From Verrucomicrobiia bacterium (GTDB taxonomy: Bacteria > Verrucomicrobiota > Verrucomicrobiia > Opitutales > Cerasicoccaceae), in assembly GCA_030425485.1 (NCBI GenBank), contig JAUIAM010000012.1:31268-95267 (forward strand): 64,000 nt of DNA, in the 5' to 3' direction. Shown one piece after another: positions 50,649 through 61,598 of the stretch. Numbering within the stretch: position 1 is the stretch's first letter; the number at the start of each line of letters is the position of its first letter. The notes under the pieces are model-generated. The model had not been told where the DNA came from. It did no database searches and saw only the letters and a list, made by a program, of their open reading frames with translations. The position numbers and the translations under genes are program-made.

Positions 50649-51949
50649 TTAGCAAACCCTGTTCATTTTCCGATCCTCGCACGGTTGCCCGCCTGACCCA
50701 AGAGCGTGAGCAAGCCCTGAGCAGCTCCGACGTTTCGCAGACGGTCTCGGACATCCTGAGCGCCATCCGCTCCAAGGGTGACCACGCCGTGCTTGAGTTT
50801 ACGGCCAAGTTCGACAAGGTCCGGCTTAAGGCCAGCGAACTGAAGGTCGACCCAGCGGAGATCAAGGCTTCGATCAAGACGCTGACGCCTGCGCGCCGTA
50901 AGGCGATCCGCGCGTCCATCGCGGGGGTGAAGGACTTTCACAAAAAGACACTGCCCAAGGCATGGCGCGCGAAAAATCCAGACGGTGCCACCGTAGGCGA
51001 AAATTTTTATCCGATCGAGACGGCGGGGCTCTACATCCCGGGTGGGCAGGTGCCCTTGGTTTCGACCGTCATCATGACGGCCATTCCAGCCAAGCTGGCC
51101 GGCGTGCCCAATCTCATCGTATGCACCCCGCCGCAGGCCGACGGTTCCGTTGACCCGGGCCTGCTCGCTGCGCTGCACCTGTGCGGCATAACCGAGGTGT
51201 ACAAGGTCGGCGGCGTTCAGGCCGTCGGTGCGATGGCTTATGGGACGAAGACCATCCCGCGCGTGGATAAGCTTTTTGGCCCCGGCAACGCCTTTGTCAT
51301 GGAGGCCAAGCGTCAGCTTTTTGGCCAGGTGGGCATCGACTTGTTGCCCGGTCCGAGCGAGGTGCTCATCGTGGCGGACTCTTCGGCCAAGCCCGCCTAT
51401 GTGGCGGCAGACCTCCTGGCTCAGGCCGAGCACGGCACGGGCAAGGAAAAGGTCTATCTCGTATCGACCAGCGACACCCTCATCAAGAAGGTGGACGCGG
51501 AGTTGCTCAAGCAGACCGAGACCCTTTCGCACGCCGAGCAGATCCGCTATGTATTGAAAAACCACTACACGGTGGTGAAGGCGGCAAATCTCGATCAGGC
51601 CGCAGATGCAGCTAACCTGATCGCTGCGGAGCACCTTGAGCTCCACGTCTCGCCCAAGCAGGAGCAGCGCATGGTCAAGCGTATCACCACCGCAGGCGCA
51701 ATCCTCATTGGCGAAAATACCCCGACCGTTTTGGGGGACTTTATTGCGGGCCCCAGCCACACGTTGCCGACCGACCGTACAGGGCGCTTTTTCAGCGGTT
51801 TGCAGGTTTGGGACTTCATGCGCCGTACGAGCATCGTCAAGTATGACAATCGCAGCGCGGCCAAGGCATGGCCGGTAGTGAAAGCCTTTGGTGAGATGGA
51901 GCGTCTCGACGCCCACAGCCGCTCCCTTCAGCTCCGTGTCGAGGGATGA
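50645..51949 (+). CDS. hisD: Histidinol dehydrogenase
   Basis: HisD oxidises histidinol to histidine in two NAD+-dependent steps. The 434 residues include PGGQVPLVSTVIMTAIPAKL, YKVGGVQAVGAMAYGT, FGPGNAFVMEAKR and the conserved AAEHLELHVS segment with the catalytic Glu/His pair. The start overlaps the LolA-like gene and the stop overlaps hisC, both by four bases. Confidence 0.98.
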   Translation: MISKPCSFSDPRTVARLTQEREQALSSSDVSQTVSDILSAIRSKGDHAVLEFTAKFDKVRLKASELKVDPAEIKASIKTLTPARRKAIRASIAGVKDFHKKTLPKAWRAKNPDGATVGENFYPIETAGLYIPGGQVPLVSTVIMTAIPAKLAGVPNLIVCTPPQADGSVDPGLLAALHLCGITEVYKVGGVQAVGAMAYGTKTIPRVDKLFGPGNAFVMEAKRQLFGQVGIDLLPGPSEVLIVADSSAKPAYVAADLLAQAEHGTGKEKVYLVSTSDTLIKKVDAELLKQTETLSHAEQIRYVLKNHYTVVKAANLDQAADAANLIAAEHLELHVSPKQEQRMVKRITTAGAILIGENTPTVLGDFIAGPSHTLPTDRTGRFFSGLQVWDFMRRTSIVKYDNRSAAKAWPVVKAFGEMERLDAHSRSLQLRVEG

Positions 51950-53055
51950 ACACGCCATTTCAGCCTGGCGAGTACGCCCACGCGCATGTCAACGCCCTGC
52001 ATGCCTATGTGCCGGGTCAGCAGCCGACCGGGGGCGACTGGGTTAAGCTCAACACCAACGAGAATCCCTTTCCGCCGAGCCCGAAAGTCATCGAGGCCAT
52101 ACAGGGCTATCTGGGCAAGGGCGGCACGCGTCTGCGCCTGTATCCTAACCCGACCTCTGGCTCCCTGCGTGCGGCTCTCGCATCGCATCACAGCCTGGGG
52201 GTGCAGCAGGTGCTGGTGGGCAATGGTTGCGACGACATCCTGAACCTGCTCATGCGCGTTTTTGCCGGGGTAGGGAAGCCCGCCGGGATGATGATGCCCA
52301 GCTACTCGCTTTACCCGGTACTGGCCGGGATTCAGGGCGCGGAGCTGATCGAGGTAAACTTTACCCGTGAGATGACGCTCGACGCGCAGGCCATCGCTGC
52401 TTCTGGCGCAAACCTCTTCTTTCTGACTTCGCCCAACGCGCCCACCGGGGTCGGTTTTTCCACGGAAGCGATTGCTGCTATCGCCACGGCGCTGGATGGT
52501 ATCCTCGTCGTGGACGAGACCTACGCGCCCTTCGCTTCGGAGAACGCGGTCGACTTGCTCGCCGCGCACCCAAACCTCGTGATCGCGCGCAGCTTCTCCA
52601 AGGCCTACGGGCTGGCCGGGCTGCGTGTGGGCTACGCGCTGGCTTCGCCGGAGATCATCGATTTGCTCGACCGCGTGCGCGACAGTTACAACCTCGACGG
52701 ACTCGCCCAAGCAGGGGCACTGGCCGCGTTGGAGGACCAGGCTTACTACGCCGATGTGCGGCGAAAAGTTCTCGCCCAGCGCGAGACGATGGCCGCGTGG
52801 TACGCCGAGCAGGGGTGGTTTTGCTACGACTCCGCCGCGAACTTCCACTTCGTCGAGCCAAAGAACGCCGCGGGCGAGACTGGCCCGGCAGTTTCGCAAA
52901 GCCTCTTCGACTACCTCAACGAGCACCGCGTACTCGTGCGCCACTTCCCCGGCCATCGCTTGACCCAGGGCTTCCTCCGCGTGAGTATTGGCACGGAATC
53001 CGAGATGCAGCGCACGCGCGAAGTCATGGCCGCCTGGCAAACGCGCGGCGTTTGA
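51946..53055 (+). CDS. hisC: Histidinol-phosphate aminotransferase
   Basis: HisC is a PLP enzyme that forms histidinol phosphate. The 369 residues include KLNTNENPFPPSP, LVGNGCDDIL, SPNAPTG, VVDETYAPF and the cofactor lysine Lys219 in SFSKAYGLAGLRVGYA. It is coupled to hisD by a four-base overlap. A hairpin repeat overlaps its stop codon. Confidence 0.97.
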   Translation: MNTPFQPGEYAHAHVNALHAYVPGQQPTGGDWVKLNTNENPFPPSPKVIEAIQGYLGKGGTRLRLYPNPTSGSLRAALASHHSLGVQQVLVGNGCDDILNLLMRVFAGVGKPAGMMMPSYSLYPVLAGIQGAELIEVNFTREMTLDAQAIAASGANLFFLTSPNAPTGVGFSTEAIAAIATALDGILVVDETYAPFASENAVDLLAAHPNLVIARSFSKAYGLAGLRVGYALASPEIIDLLDRVRDSYNLDGLAQAGALAALEDQAYYADVRRKVLAQRETMAAWYAEQGWFCYDSAANFHFVEPKNAAGETGPAVSQSLFDYLNEHRVLVRHFPGHRLTQGFLRVSIGTESEMQRTREVMAAWQTRGV

Positions 53056-53109
53056 CCCGATTGATGGGGGCTGGCCCCCATCGCTCCCGTTGGTCGCTGC
53101 CCCCAAGTA
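53050..53109 (+). repeat. Post-stop hairpin repeat, copy 4
   Basis: TTTGACCCGATTGATGGGG begins at the hisC stop. The perfect stem GATGGGGGC/GCCCCCATC has a loop of two bases (TG) and is followed by a C-rich stretch ending CCCCCAAG. The TTGACC-x-x-ATTGA leader matches copies 1 and 2. Confidence 0.6.
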
Positions 53110-53202
53110 GGAAGAAGCTGCCAGTATACATTCACAGGTTCAGGACTGCGTCCTGATTTTTGCCTTTGCCTATTGGCTGCTTTGTGATTCTGATTATCCA
53201 TC

Positions 53203-53811
53203 ATGGCTGAAGAATCCCAAGCACGTCAGGCTGAACGCCAGCGCAAGACGACCGAGACGGACATCTCCCTGAGCCTCAGTGTCGACGGCACGGGCAAGGC
53301 GGAGGTCGATACCGGCATTCCGTTCGTCGACCACATGTTCGAGCTGTTCGCCCGCCACGGCTTGTTTGATCTCACGGCCACGGCTTCGGGTGATCTCGAT
53401 GTGGATTACCACCACACGGTGGAGGACCTCGGCATCGTGCTGGGTGAGGCGCTCAAGGAAGCCCTCGGGGACAAAAAGGGCATCGTGCGCTACGGGTTTT
53501 TCCTGTTGCCGATGGATGAGACGCTGGTGCGCGTGGCGCTCGACTTGAGCAACCGCCCGCTCTTCGTCTGGCAGGTGGACACGCCGGTGCTCTTCGTGCG
53601 CGATTTTAACATCGGGCTCTTCAAGGAGTTTTTCCAGGGCTTTGCTAACAGCATGGGGGCCAACCTCCACATCAAGCTCGAGTACGGCGAGGAGCCGCAC
53701 CACGTGGCAGAGGGGATTTTTAAGGCCTTTGCCCGCGCCCTCGACATGGCCACGCGCGTTGACCCGCGTCAGGCCGATAGCCTGCCCAGCACTAAGGGGC
53801 TGCTCACCTAG
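53203..53811 (+). CDS. hisB: Imidazoleglycerol-phosphate dehydratase
   Basis: HisB dehydrates imidazoleglycerol phosphate. The 202 residues contain the manganese-binding motifs [38 protein letters not shown] and [15 protein letters not shown]. It is the monofunctional form without a histidinol phosphatase domain. A 147-base gap with a repeat separates it from hisC. Confidence 0.97.
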   Translation: MAEESQARQAERQRKTTETDISLSLSVDGTGKAEVDTGIPFVDHMFELFARHGLFDLTATASGDLDVDYHHTVEDLGIVLGEALKEALGDKKGIVRYGFFLLPMDETLVRVALDLSNRPLFVWQVDTPVLFVRDFNIGLFKEFFQGFANSMGANLHIKLEYGEEPHHVAEGIFKAFARALDMATRVDPRQADSLPSTKGLLT

Positions 53812-53897
53812 GGTAGATTTGAGCATGATGAATGTGAAATTCAGTGTCCGCTCTGGACATCGGATTATCGTGTTCTACATTCTTAACGCTTACGTAT

Positions 53898-54539
53898 ATG
53901 GATTCACCCCTCATCACCGTAATCGATCCCGGCATGGGAAACCTGCACAGCGTCTGCCGTGCCTGGGAACGTGCCGGGGCAGAGATACGCCTGGCCGCCT
54001 CACCGGATGGGGTGGAGGAGACCGCTGCGCTCGTATTTCCGGGGCAGGGGGGGATGTCCCACTGCATGGCCCGCCTGGAGCAGTCCGGATGGGCACAGAC
54101 GATCAAGGACTGGATCGCGCAGGATAAGCCCTTTTTTGGTATTTGCCTGGGGCTGCAGACACTTTTTGAGCACTCCGAGGAGGGCAACATCAAGGCGCTG
54201 GGCATTTTCCCCGGTCAGGTGAAGCGATTTCAGCTCGGCCGGGAGTACAAAATCCCGCACATGGGCTGGAACGCCGCCCGTTTTCGTGGTGGCGAGAGTC
54301 CCATGACGCAGGGGCTGGACCTCAGCCGGGATCAGTTTTACTTTGTTCACAGCTACCACGTTACCACCGACGAGGAGTCGCTGGTTTGGTGCGAAACGAC
54401 CTACGGCTACGACTTTGTTAGCGGTATTGCGCGGGGAAACTGTTACGCAACTCAGTACCACCCCGAAAAAAGTCAGGCCAAAGGCTTGCAAATATACCGT
54501 AATTTCGTGGAATCGCTGGAAAGCCTCTCTCACACATAA
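53898..54539 (+). CDS. hisH: Imidazole glycerol phosphate synthase, glutaminase subunit
   Basis: HisH supplies ammonia to HisF. The 213 residues start with [20 protein letters not shown] and contain the nucleophile Cys83 (GICLGLQ), HMGWN, YFVHSYH and the His/Glu of QYHPEKSQ. I choose the ATG at 53898 because the upstream in-frame extension is not conserved. hisF and hisA are absent from the window. The next gene, gltA, starts nine bases after it. Confidence 0.96.
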   Translation: MDSPLITVIDPGMGNLHSVCRAWERAGAEIRLAASPDGVEETAALVFPGQGGMSHCMARLEQSGWAQTIKDWIAQDKPFFGICLGLQTLFEHSEEGNIKALGIFPGQVKRFQLGREYKIPHMGWNAARFRGGESPMTQGLDLSRDQFYFVHSYHVTTDEESLVWCETTYGYDFVSGIARGNCYATQYHPEKSQAKGLQIYRNFVESLESLSHT

Positions 54540-54548
54540 CTCTTGCTC

Positions 54549-55856
54549 ATGGAAGACACTGCCACCCTAAGAATTGCAAACGAGAACTACACCTTTCCCA
54601 TCATCGAGGGATCGGAAGGCGAAAAAGCCATCGACACGCAGAAGCTGCGTGCCCAGAGCGGCTATATTACCTTTGACGAGGGCTACGGTAACACCGGGTC
54701 CTGCAAGAGCGCCATCACCTTCATCGACGGTGAAAAGGGCATCCTGCGCTACCGCGGTTACCCCATTGAGCAGTTGGCGGAAAACTCGAACTTCATCGAG
54801 TCTTCCAACCTCATCATTTACGGTGACCTGCCCAACCGCGAGTCCATGAAGACCTTCTCCAACCGCGTGTTGAAGAATGCCAGCATCGACGTGGGCATGA
54901 ACCAGATTTTTCAGGGCTTCCCGCAGTCCTCGCACCCGATGGCCATGCTTTCGGCCATGCTGAACTCCCTCGGTTGCTACTACCCGGATCTGGCCACAAA
55001 CGACCGTGCCCGCGATCTGGAGAACTTTGACGAGGCCGCCGCGACCCTCATCTCCAAGGTCCGCACCCTCGCTGCCATGTCCTACCGCAAGAAGAGCGGT
55101 CTGCCCTTCGTGTACCCGAAGCAGAAGATGGGCTACTGCCAGAACTTCCTCCACATGATGTTCTCCGAGCCCTACAACGACTACGTTCCGCACGACGACG
55201 TGGTCAAGGCGCTCGACCTGATCTTCCTCCTTCACGCCGACCACGAGCAAAATTGCTCCACCTCCACCGTCCGCATGGTGGCCAGTGGCGGGGCTAATCT
55301 CTTTGCCTCCGTTTCCGCCGGGGTCTGTGCCCTGTGGGGGCCGCTTCACGGTGGGGCCAACATGGCCGTGGTAAACATGCTCCAGCGCATCCACGACGAC
55401 GGCGACGACGGCAGCGAGTACATCGAGGCTGCTCGCCGTGGCGAGGCTCGCCTGATGGGCTTTGGTCACCGCGTGTACAAGAATTACGACCCCCGCGCCC
55501 GTATCTTGGGCGAAGTCTGCGAGAAGGTCCTCTCCGCACTCGGTCATAATGACCCGCTGCTGGACATTGCCCGCCGCCTCGAGGAAAAGGCCCTCAACGA
55601 CGATTACTTCGTCCAGCGCAAGTTGTACCCGAACGTGGACTTCTACAGCGGCATCATCCTCAAGGCCATCGGCATCCCGCTCGATATGTTCACCGTCATC
55701 TTCGCCATTGGCCGCATGCCAGGCTGGATCGCCAACTGGAAGGAAATCGCCGAAGGCGACAGCCGCATCCACCGTCCGCGCCAGATCTACACCGGTAAGA
55801 ATACCCGCGACTATGTCATGCTGAAGAATCGCGGTCCCGAGTGGCCTCAAGCCTAG
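54549..55856 (+). CDS. gltA: Citrate synthase, type II-like
   Basis: The enzyme condenses acetyl-CoA and oxaloacetate. The 435 residues contain the catalytic histidines in [15 protein letters not shown] and [26 protein letters not shown] and the aspartate in [14 protein letters not shown]. The N-terminal strand domain ([14 protein letters not shown]) places it with the larger, NADH-sensitive hexameric type. I use the ATG at 54549 rather than the TTG at 54543. It is followed by a good terminator. Confidence 0.97.
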   Translation: MEDTATLRIANENYTFPIIEGSEGEKAIDTQKLRAQSGYITFDEGYGNTGSCKSAITFIDGEKGILRYRGYPIEQLAENSNFIESSNLIIYGDLPNRESMKTFSNRVLKNASIDVGMNQIFQGFPQSSHPMAMLSAMLNSLGCYYPDLATNDRARDLENFDEAAATLISKVRTLAAMSYRKKSGLPFVYPKQKMGYCQNFLHMMFSEPYNDYVPHDDVVKALDLIFLLHADHEQNCSTSTVRMVASGGANLFASVSAGVCALWGPLHGGANMAVVNMLQRIHDDGDDGSEYIEAARRGEARLMGFGHRVYKNYDPRARILGEVCEKVLSALGHNDPLLDIARRLEEKALNDDYFVQRKLYPNVDFYSGIILKAIGIPLDMFTVIFAIGRMPGWIANWKEIAEGDSRIHRPRQIYTGKNTRDYVMLKNRGPEWPQA

Positions 55857-55937
55857 CAGGCAGGACAATCGCCCTGCACCTGGATGCTGGTGCATTACTC
55901 GCATTGTTGGCCACTTAAGGCACGATAACAAATTTCC

Positions 55938-55969
55938 AAAGGCTGTCCTGCATCAGGGCAGCCTTTTTT
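55938..55969 (+). terminator. Terminator of the gltA transcript
   Basis: AAAGGCTG (55938-55945) pairs with CAGCCTTT, the stem continuing through CCT/AGG, followed by TTTT. It could also end the convergent minus-strand gene. Confidence 0.88.
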
Positions 55970-55978
55970 AGTAGAAGC

Positions 55979-56746
55979 TTACTCGGCTGCCTTGGGGGCG
56001 GGCTTCTTTGCATCGACCAGGACGTCGTCCATGCCGAGTCCCGTCACTTCCTTGATGCCTTTGAAGAGATACCACATGGAGGCGATCATGAGCGGCAGGG
56101 TGAGAATGGTCATCACGATCCAGGTGACCCAGGTTTGGGTGCCGATTTCGGCGTTAAAGGCTGCTTCGGCTTCGGCTCCGCCGCGGGGGTCGGTGGTTAC
56201 GACCATGCGGGTGACGAAAAAGTTCACCACTGCGCTGACCAGAAAGGACGAGGCAAAGATCAGGGTGCAGTTGCGTATGACGCGGTCAAAGGCTGAGCGC
56301 TTTTCCGGGCTGTCGAGCTGGGCATCCACCTTGGGTACGTCCATCACGCTGGGGTTGTAGAGAAACATTTTAATCATCGGGTTCTTCGTCTTGAGCGAAG
56401 CCACCACGGCGATGCCGATAAGCAGAGGCAAAGCGGTCTCTTTCAGCGCGAAGACCATCGGACTGAGCTTGAGCAGGCCGATGCCTCCCGTGAGCAGCAC
56501 GCTGATAAAACCAAGGATGGAAATGCCGTTGACCTTTTTGCGGGTTTGCAGGTCGTAGATGAAGTAGCCGATAGGGAAGAGCAGGGCGATGATCAGCACC
56601 AACTGCGGGGTGAGAAACGGCAGCCAGTCCGCGCCTTTAGTCAGTAGCAAGATCGGGGCGGCGATGTTGAAGATCAGGTTATACCACGGGTTTTCACGCT
56701 GGGTATTGGCCGATGAGGCGGGGGAAGGTTGGCTGGTCTCGCTCAT
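55979..56746 (-). CDS. VC0807/IspZ-like membrane protein
   Basis: This 255-residue protein has about six membrane segments and a short polar N-terminus (MSETSQPSPASSANTQ). Features such as LVLIIALLFPIGYFIYDLQ, then VNGISILGFISVLLTGGIGL, match the VC0807-like, septation protein A-related family. I use the ATG at 56746. Function is unknown; it runs convergent to gltA and divergent from the CoaB-like gene, with 94 bases between starts. Confidence 0.7.
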   Translation of the reverse strand: MSETSQPSPASSANTQRENPWYNLIFNIAAPILLLTKGADWLPFLTPQLVLIIALLFPIGYFIYDLQTRKKVNGISILGFISVLLTGGIGLLKLSPMVFALKETALPLLIGIAVVASLKTKNPMIKMFLYNPSVMDVPKVDAQLDSPEKRSAFDRVIRNCTLIFASSFLVSAVVNFFVTRMVVTTDPRGGAEAEAAFNAEIGTQTWVTWIVMTILTLPLMIASMWYLFKGIKEVTGLGMDDVLVDAKKPAPKAAE

Positions 56747-56840
56747 GTGGGCATTAGACTCGCGACTTAACCCGCAGTTGCAAGCTTCCTCTGGCTTGTC
56801 TTTTGGGCAGAATTCGTGCCTGCTGGTCAGATACAACGCT

Positions 56841-57488
56841 ATGCCCAAGGAAATGATTCGCTGCCTCATCACCGCTGGACCCACGCGGGAGTTCTTCGAC
56901 CCCGTGCGCTACATCAGTAATCCCTCCAGCGGAAAAATGGGCTACGCCCTGGCTGAGGCCGCCCGCCAAGCCGGTTGGGCGGTGACGCTGGTCAGCGGCC
57001 CGGTGGCCCTGCCAGCCCCCGAGGGGGTGGAGCTGGTCAAGGTCGTTACGGGTGAGGAGATGTACGCCGCTGTGGCCGAGCATTTCCCCACGTGCGATGT
57101 GTTAATCAAGTCCGCCGCTGTCTGCGATATGCGGCCTACGGCTTGCAGCGCGTCAAAGGTCAAAAAGGACGCCCTGTCCATGACGGTGGAGTTTGAGCCG
57201 GTGGTGGATATTTTGAAAACCATCGCCGCGACGAAGACCGAGGCTCAGACTATTGTGGGCTTTGCCGCCGAGACGGATAACGTCCAAGCCTACGCCGAGA
57301 AGAAACTCCGCGAGAAGCGCCTGGACTGGATCGTAGCCAACCGCGTGGGCGGGGAGGGCAGTGCCTTCGAGGCTGACGATAACACGGTGACACTCATCGG
57401 GGCCAGCGGAGAGCGCTTTGCCTTTGGCCCGGCGGCCAAGACCGATATTGCCCGCGCGCTCATCGCGCAGCTAGCCCAAGCGCTTTAG
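56841..57488 (+). CDS. coaB: Phosphopantothenate-cysteine ligase (CoaB-type), single domain
   Basis: CoaB joins phosphopantothenate and cysteine in CoA synthesis. The 215 residues match the CoaB half of CoaBC: ITAGPTREFFDPVRYISN, SSGKMGYALAEAA, LIKSAAVCDMRP, VGFAAETDN and the DWIVANRV nucleotide-binding segment. The CoaC flavoprotein decarboxylase half is missing, so it must be encoded elsewhere. The start at 56841 is the first ATG of the core. Confidence 0.92.
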   Translation: MPKEMIRCLITAGPTREFFDPVRYISNPSSGKMGYALAEAARQAGWAVTLVSGPVALPAPEGVELVKVVTGEEMYAAVAEHFPTCDVLIKSAAVCDMRPTACSASKVKKDALSMTVEFEPVVDILKTIAATKTEAQTIVGFAAETDNVQAYAEKKLREKRLDWIVANRVGGEGSAFEADDNTVTLIGASGERFAFGPAAKTDIARALIAQLAQAL

Positions 57489-57549
57489 CCTGTTGTTGAC
57501 CGTATTTTTAGTGCATCATTCATTCCGCTTCGTTCATCCTTAAAGCATC

Positions 57550-58719
<1,170 letters not shown>

Positions 58720-58724
58720 CCGAG

Positions 58725-58771
58725 AAAGTCGCATCCGGCATCGCAAAAAAGACTTGGGGGATTGCGACTTT
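58725..58771 (+). other. Inverted repeat between kinase and regulator genes
   Basis: AAAGTCGCA (58725-58733) is repeated in inverse as TGCGACTTT (58763-58771), just after the kinase stop, with a T-run at 58769-58773. It may be a weak terminator with a large loop, or an operator. A TTGACA lies directly after it but has no well-spaced -10. Confidence 0.4.
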
Positions 58772-58825
58772 TTGACACATACTACCCGCAGTTTATTCAG
58801 CACGTAAAATTTATCCCTGCTCCTG

Positions 58826-60196
58826 ATGCCGCACTCTGTACTCATTGTTGACGACGAAAAGCACACCCGCGAGGGTTTGGCCGTGGCGTTGGAGGACGAC
58901 TACGAAGTCTACCAGGCGCGTGACGCAGAGGAGGCCTTCCGCTTGATGGACGAGGAGCCCTTTGACGTGGTGTTGACGGACCTGCGCATGGCCGGGAAGT
59001 CCGGGCTCAAGGTCATCGACTACGCGCTCAAGCTCCCGCAACGTCCTGTCTGTATCATGATGACCGCCTACGGCAATGTGCAGACCGCGGTCGAAGCCAT
59101 GAAGCACGGGGCTTTTGATTTTCTGACCAAGCCGCTCAACCTGGAAAAGCTGGAGATCATTATCAAGCGGGCCATCCAGTCACGCAGCCTTGAGACGGAG
59201 AACGCCCAACTGCACCAACGCCTCGACCGTAAGTTCAGCTTTGACGGCATCGTGGGCAACTCTGCCGCGCTCAACCACGTGCTGGACCAGGTGCGGCAGG
59301 TCGCCCCGTCTAAGGCCACCGTTATGCTCTACGGCGACACCGGGACGGGTAAGGAGCTCGTGGCCCAAATGGTCCACCAAAACAGCGACCGTGCCCGGGC
59401 GGCCTTTGTCCCGGTTCACTGCGCGGCCATCCCGGCCAATTTGCTCGAAAGCGAGCTCTTCGGGCACGAGAAGGGGGCCTTTACCGGAGCGGCCGAACGA
59501 CGCATCGGGCGCTTCGAAGCCGCCGACGGGGGCACGCTCTTTCTGGACGAAATTGGCGAGATCGATGCGCCGACGCAGGTTAAACTCTTGCGTTTTCTGG
59601 AGACGCGGAGCTTCGAGCGGCTCGGCAGCCTGAAGCCCATTCAGGTCGATGTACGCCTCGTTTGCGCCACAAACAAGGACTTGAAGCAACTGGTGGACAA
59701 GGGCGAGTTCCGCGAAGACCTCTACTATCGGCTCAACGTCGTGCCCATCCGTTTGCCGTCGCTGCGCGAGCGGCCAGACGACATCCCGCTCTTGCTGGAG
59801 CATTTCCTCACACACTTTGCCCAGGAGAATGGCACCGAGCCCGTGCAGCTTTCCCCCGAAGCGCTCAGGGTACTCAAGGCTTACGGCTGGCCAGGAAACA
59901 TTCGTGAGCTGCGTAATTTCTGCGAAAATACCGTCGTCATGAAGCGTGGCGGCATGATTTCCGAGTACGACCTGGATGGGCGTTTCTTCGCCCGGGCAGG
60001 CGAGGGCGCATCACCTGCAAGGCCATCCGAGCCCGCTCTGGCCAACCCGCTCTCCAAAGAGGAGAACGAAAAGCGCCTGCTGCGCAACGCACTGGTCGAG
60101 GCCAAAGGCAACCGTACGCGGGCTGCAGAGCTGATGGGGATCAGCCGCCGAACCCTGCACCGAAAGTTGGCACAATGGCCGGAACTCGATGTCTAG
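58826..60196 (+). CDS. NtrC-family sigma-54 response regulator
   Basis: The 456-residue regulator has a receiver domain (1-120) with phosphoacceptor Asp52 and Lys102, and an AAA+ domain with Walker A (GDTGTGKE, 170-177), the sigma-54 contact GAFTGA (217-222) and Walker B (LFLDE, 238-242). A Fis-type helix-turn-helix lies at the end ([20 protein letters not shown]). It is therefore a transcription activator for sigma-54 promoters. Its targets are unknown; no -24/-12 promoter stands out nearby. Confidence 0.96.
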   Translation: MPHSVLIVDDEKHTREGLAVALEDDYEVYQARDAEEAFRLMDEEPFDVVLTDLRMAGKSGLKVIDYALKLPQRPVCIMMTAYGNVQTAVEAMKHGAFDFLTKPLNLEKLEIIIKRAIQSRSLETENAQLHQRLDRKFSFDGIVGNSAALNHVLDQVRQVAPSKATVMLYGDTGTGKELVAQMVHQNSDRARAAFVPVHCAAIPANLLESELFGHEKGAFTGAAERRIGRFEAADGGTLFLDEIGEIDAPTQVKLLRFLETRSFERLGSLKPIQVDVRLVCATNKDLKQLVDKGEFREDLYYRLNVVPIRLPSLRERPDDIPLLLEHFLTHFAQENGTEPVQLSPEALRVLKAYGWPGNIRELRNFCENTVVMKRGGMISEYDLDGRFFARAGEGASPARPSEPALANPLSKEENEKRLLRNALVEAKGNRTRAAELMGISRRTLHRKLAQWPELDV

Positions 60197-60342
60197 GCCG
60201 TTTATGCGCGCTTCCCAGGCACTTAAGGCAGCGGTGTATGACGATTCAAATCTCCTTTCAAAACGCGTAGACAGCGCTTGGACCAAAGACGACAAAAAGC
60301 ATTGAATGCCTTCAGAGGCTCCACCAAACTATCGATTTTCCC

Positions 60343-61212
60343 ATGAAACGTTTGCTACTCTCACTTTTGGCCGTCTCGGCCCTTCATTCTCAGGTTAATG
60401 CCGAGGACATGCTCATCGTGGGCTCTGATCTGCTCAAGGGGGCCGTTACGGAGCCTTTGACCAAGTACGCCGAGAGCCAGGGGCTGGATATCAACATTGA
60501 CCTGTACGGAAGCATCCCCGCTATGGCGCAGGTGCGCAATGGCGATGCCACCCTCGCGCTGGTGGCCAACGCCGCTGATGGGGAGTTCCAGGAAACCGGA
60601 CTCACCATCATCCCCTTCGCCTATCAGGTGGCCTTTGTTCTGGTTAACCGCAACAACACTATGCGAGAGATCAGCCTGGAGCAGCTCTCCGGGATTTTTG
60701 GCACCTCATCTGAGACGTATTACACGCGCTGGGGCGATCTCGGGCAGAGTGGGGGCATGGCGACGCGCTCCATCCAGCCGGTCGTGCTGGTAGAGCCTGA
60801 TTCGGTCGTGGTTGAGCTCTTTAAGTCTGTGGCGCTGAACCGGTCACCGCTCAAGCAGAATATCCGCTACATTGAGGATTATGTGAGTAACAGCGAAGTC
60901 GTTGGGGGGGATTCCGGTGCGATTGCCATCTTCACCTATATGCCCAAAGACAGTGGTTTGAAGGCGCTATCCGTGTCGGGTAAAGAAGGCATTGCCTACG
61001 ATCCTGCTCGCGAAAATGTCTACTTCCGCGATTACCCGCTTTCACTGCCGTTTTATATCGTTTATCGGAACGAAAATTTTCGCGAAGTGCGTGGAATTGT
61101 CCGCTTTTTATTGGGCGATGAGGTAGTTCAAGCTCTTGAAGAACATCACTTTATGCCACTTCCAGAAAATCCTCGAAAACGTGCGATTCTAGATCTTGAC
61201 ATTGGCTTCTAA
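60343..61212 (+). CDS. PstS-like periplasmic substrate-binding protein
   Basis: The 289-residue protein has a signal peptide (MKRLLLSLLAVSALHSQVNA) cleaved after Ala20. The mature start DMLIVGSDLLKGAVTEPLTK and the domain pattern (YGSIPAMAQVRNGDATLALV, LEQLSGIFG, GDSGAIAIF) match the PBP superfamily that includes PstS. No permease or ATPase gene adjoins it, so it may act as a sensor or partner a distant transporter. It follows the sigma-54 regulator by 146 bases. Confidence 0.72.
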   Translation: MKRLLLSLLAVSALHSQVNAEDMLIVGSDLLKGAVTEPLTKYAESQGLDINIDLYGSIPAMAQVRNGDATLALVANAADGEFQETGLTIIPFAYQVAFVLVNRNNTMREISLEQLSGIFGTSSETYYTRWGDLGQSGGMATRSIQPVVLVEPDSVVVELFKSVALNRSPLKQNIRYIEDYVSNSEVVGGDSGAIAIFTYMPKDSGLKALSVSGKEGIAYDPARENVYFRDYPLSLPFYIVYRNENFREVRGIVRFLLGDEVVQALEEHHFMPLPENPRKRAILDLDIGF

Positions 61213-61241
61213 AGTCTCCACTTTTACCGCCTTTCAATTAA

Positions 61242-61317
<76 letters not shown>

Positions 61318-61322
61318 CTTTT

Positions 61323-61348
61323 AGGCCCTCTTCGGAGGGCCTTTTTTT
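61323..61348 (+). terminator. Terminator after tRNA-Gly
   Basis: AGGCCCTC and GAGGGCCT form a perfect 8-bp stem closed by a TTCG tetraloop, followed by six T. This is a textbook intrinsic terminator. Confidence 0.95.
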
Positions 61349-61598
61349 ATGCCTGTTTGGGAGCAATGTTTGCCGCGGTATATGCGCATGTACCAGAGCC
61401 TTACGTCCTCATCGGGGCTTTGGGCGGACGTTGGCGCTGTAGGGTACTGTCCAAGGGGGCATGCGATGAGTTAGCAACGCTTGGCTGTGCTAAACCTGTG
61501 CTAATGTTTGGCGAAAAATGTATGCATAAATGCGATTGTGGTTGCATTCGATTAAGCATCCGAGAGTTATTAGCGTGATACTTTGACCGTTACAGATT
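61349..61598. other. Non-coding stretch upstream of the symporter
   Basis: I see no gene here; the open frames that cross it overlap the tRNA or lack a start. It probably holds the promoter of the symporter, and the end is A/T-richer, but no boxes can be assigned. Confidence 0.45.

Noticed and set aside
58772..58798. TTGACA upstream of the response regulator as a promoter
   Set aside because: The nearest -10-like TTTATT is only 14 bases away, too close; a good match at 16-18 bases is missing.
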